Assembly (NCBI GenBank): GCA_035760665.1
Contig: DASTSN010000035.1
Coordinates: 1 to 6,966, forward strand
Direction: 5' to 3'
DNA from: DASTSN01 sp035760665
Lineage (GTDB): Bacteria; Bacteroidota; Bacteroidia; Chitinophagales; Chitinophagaceae
Length of the DNA stretch: 6,966 nucleotides
Under the pieces are notes generated by a model. It was not told the DNA's origin. It was given only the letters and a program-made list of their open reading frames with translations, and did no database searches. Positions 5,905 through 6,966 of the stretch are shown here, one piece after another. Positions within the stretch are counted from its first letter, which is position 1. Each line of letters begins with the position of its first letter. The position numbers were made by a program, and so were the translations under genes.

Positions 5905-6966
5905 TTACTGCGCCAATGATATCCGGATTTGTACCCCCGCTTTCGTTGTGGTAATGGGCGCCGTGGTGGCAATCTTAGGTTCAATCCGCGTTTGATCAAA
6001 GTATAGCATAATATTTACGCGGGTGTTCAAAACATAATCGATGGAGGGTCTTATACGCACAACTTTCTGACCGGCCGTACCAAAAGCCGTATTTTGATCC
6101 AGCTTACTGTTAGCAGTAGCGTTATCGTCTAAACTAAAATCAAAGCGGAAGGTCACATCATTATCCAGCTTCATTCCTTTCTTTCCCACCCTAATATTAC
6201 GGAGTATTGGCAAGGCCCTTTTGCGCCAGTTCATCCCAATCGTCATGCCCGTTGTTCGGCTTTCCGCTAGTTGATAGTCTACTAAACTCAGGCTTAGATC
6301 ACGCTTTTTCCGGTATTCAAAGCTGGCTGTTAACTGGTTGGTAAAAGTCATTTCCACACCAATCAATGGTTTAAACTCTTCACTGATTGTAATATTAGGT
6401 ACCAGGAAATAAGGTATATAGTTGCCGGTCAGTGTATCCCTGAAATACGGGTACCCGGCATGGAACGGATCCTGAAAAAGCAAGGCGGTATTAAAGCTGT
6501 TCATGCTTAACGTACTACCATAGCCGTGGCGTAATGTGACGTTTGTGAAAATCTTTTCCAGCCCTTTTAAGCGGGAAAGGCCCGTATAGGTAATATTCCA
6601 GTTTGGTTTGGGAATCAGCCCTGAGAAAGGATTCGATCGCAGGTTCGGGTTTGCATTCTTTACCAGGCTGATACTTGTCGGATCTTTTTTAGTGTAGGCG
6701 GCAAGGAAAGCAGGGATTAATACGTCCTGTGCGTAGCGGCCGTACCCTTCTGCATATCCATCCGGTCCAACCGCACCTGATGAATACGGGTTCAGCCCTT
6801 TTAAACGCTGCGATAATAATACCCTGTTAGCTTCAAACTGTTTAAATGTTTGCGAAACCACATTTGGATCAAACTTACCGAACAAGGTTTGATAAGAAAT
6901 ATAACTGATGCTAAAACTGCCGTAAGCATAGGGATTCAGCCGGGCCAGTCCTGAACTTCCGGTGGT
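5905..6966 (-). CDS. sprA: T9SS outer-membrane translocon SprA (Sov), C-terminal 353 residues (5' end outside window)
   Basis: SprA is the very large outer-membrane beta-barrel (36 strands in the Flavobacterium johnsoniae structure) that forms the export channel of the type 9 secretion system; it is needed for secretion of cargo and for gliding where that occurs. The frame is open through the window edge at 6966, so only the end of a protein usually above 2000 residues is seen; the TTG at 6885 is internal. The segment shows the typical SprA tail: RLNPYAYGSFSISY, NWNITYTGLSRL, YRKKRDLSLSL, the FRFDFSLDD strand, and near the end IRPSIDYVLN, LYFDQTR and the final strand AGVQIRISL. Alternating polar and hydrophobic residues fit barrel strands. 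The last residue is Gln rather than the aromatic residue common in ordinary outer-membrane barrels. It is convergent with the exported 168-residue protein. Recognition is from family memory without alignment, but several motifs agree. Confidence 0.87.
   Translation of the reverse strand, partial: TTGSSGLARLNPYAYGSFSISYISYQTLFGKFDPNVVSQTFKQFEANRVLLSQRLKGLNPYSSGAVGPDGYAEGYGRYAQDVLIPAFLAAYTKKDPTSISLVKNANPNLRSNPFSGLIPKPNWNITYTGLSRLKGLEKIFTNVTLRHGYGSTLSMNSFNTALLFQDPFHAGYPYFRDTLTGNYIPYFLVPNITISEEFKPLIGVEMTFTNQLTASFEYRKKRDLSLSLVDYQLAESRTTGMTIGMNWRKRALPILRNIRVGKKGMKLDNDVTFRFDFSLDDNATANSKLDQNTAFGTAGQKVVRIRPSIDYVLNTRVNIMLYFDQTRIEPKIATTAPITTTKAGVQIRISLAQ

Noticed and set aside
5905..6885. TTG (minus strand) at 6885 as the start of a 326-residue protein
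   Set aside because: The frame stays open to 6966 and the extra 27 residues read like further SprA barrel sequence, so the gene runs off the window.

Overview
The window looks like a chromosomal segment of a Bacteroidota bacterium, possibly of the Chitinophagaceae type (the family placement is a guess). The evidence is a type 9 secretion system (T9SS) cargo protein with a gliding-motility/CHU_C type C-terminal signal, the C-terminal end of the T9SS outer-membrane translocon SprA, start codons without clear Shine-Dalgarno sequences, and promoter-like motifs resembling the Bacteroidota TAnnTTTG box. No mobile elements, RNA genes or CRISPR arrays are visible.

Layout. Positions 1-600 hold the 3' part of lnt (apolipoprotein N-acyltransferase). 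After 14 bases comes a complete alpha/beta hydrolase (615-1439), and after 10 more bases an 866-residue secreted modular protein (1450-4050). These three are tightly spaced on the + strand and probably form the end of one operon. A 76-base gap with a weak promoter-like box and dyad symmetry leads to a YdfG-like short-chain dehydrogenase (4127-4888). The next gap (4889-5115) carries two hairpins, one followed by a T run, and a promoter-like box. It leads to a 168-residue exported protein of unknown function (5116-5622). A 282-base gap without recognisable genes separates this from the convergent 3' end of sprA on the - strand (5905 to beyond the window).

How the genes relate. Two parts belong to the same export pathway: SprA is the outer-membrane channel, and the 866-residue protein has the layout of one of its substrates (Sec signal peptide, Cys-rich N-terminal module, two PKD modules, four Ig-like tandem repeats, type B sorting domain). 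Lnt finishes lipoprotein acylation in the inner membrane. The hydrolase, the SDR and the small exported protein have no demonstrable link to secretion. The most interesting content is the architecture of the large secreted protein, its regular cysteine pairs that fail only in the last repeat, and the lack of a PorP/SprF-like partner gene beside it. I see no clear evidence for a wholly new multi-gene system.
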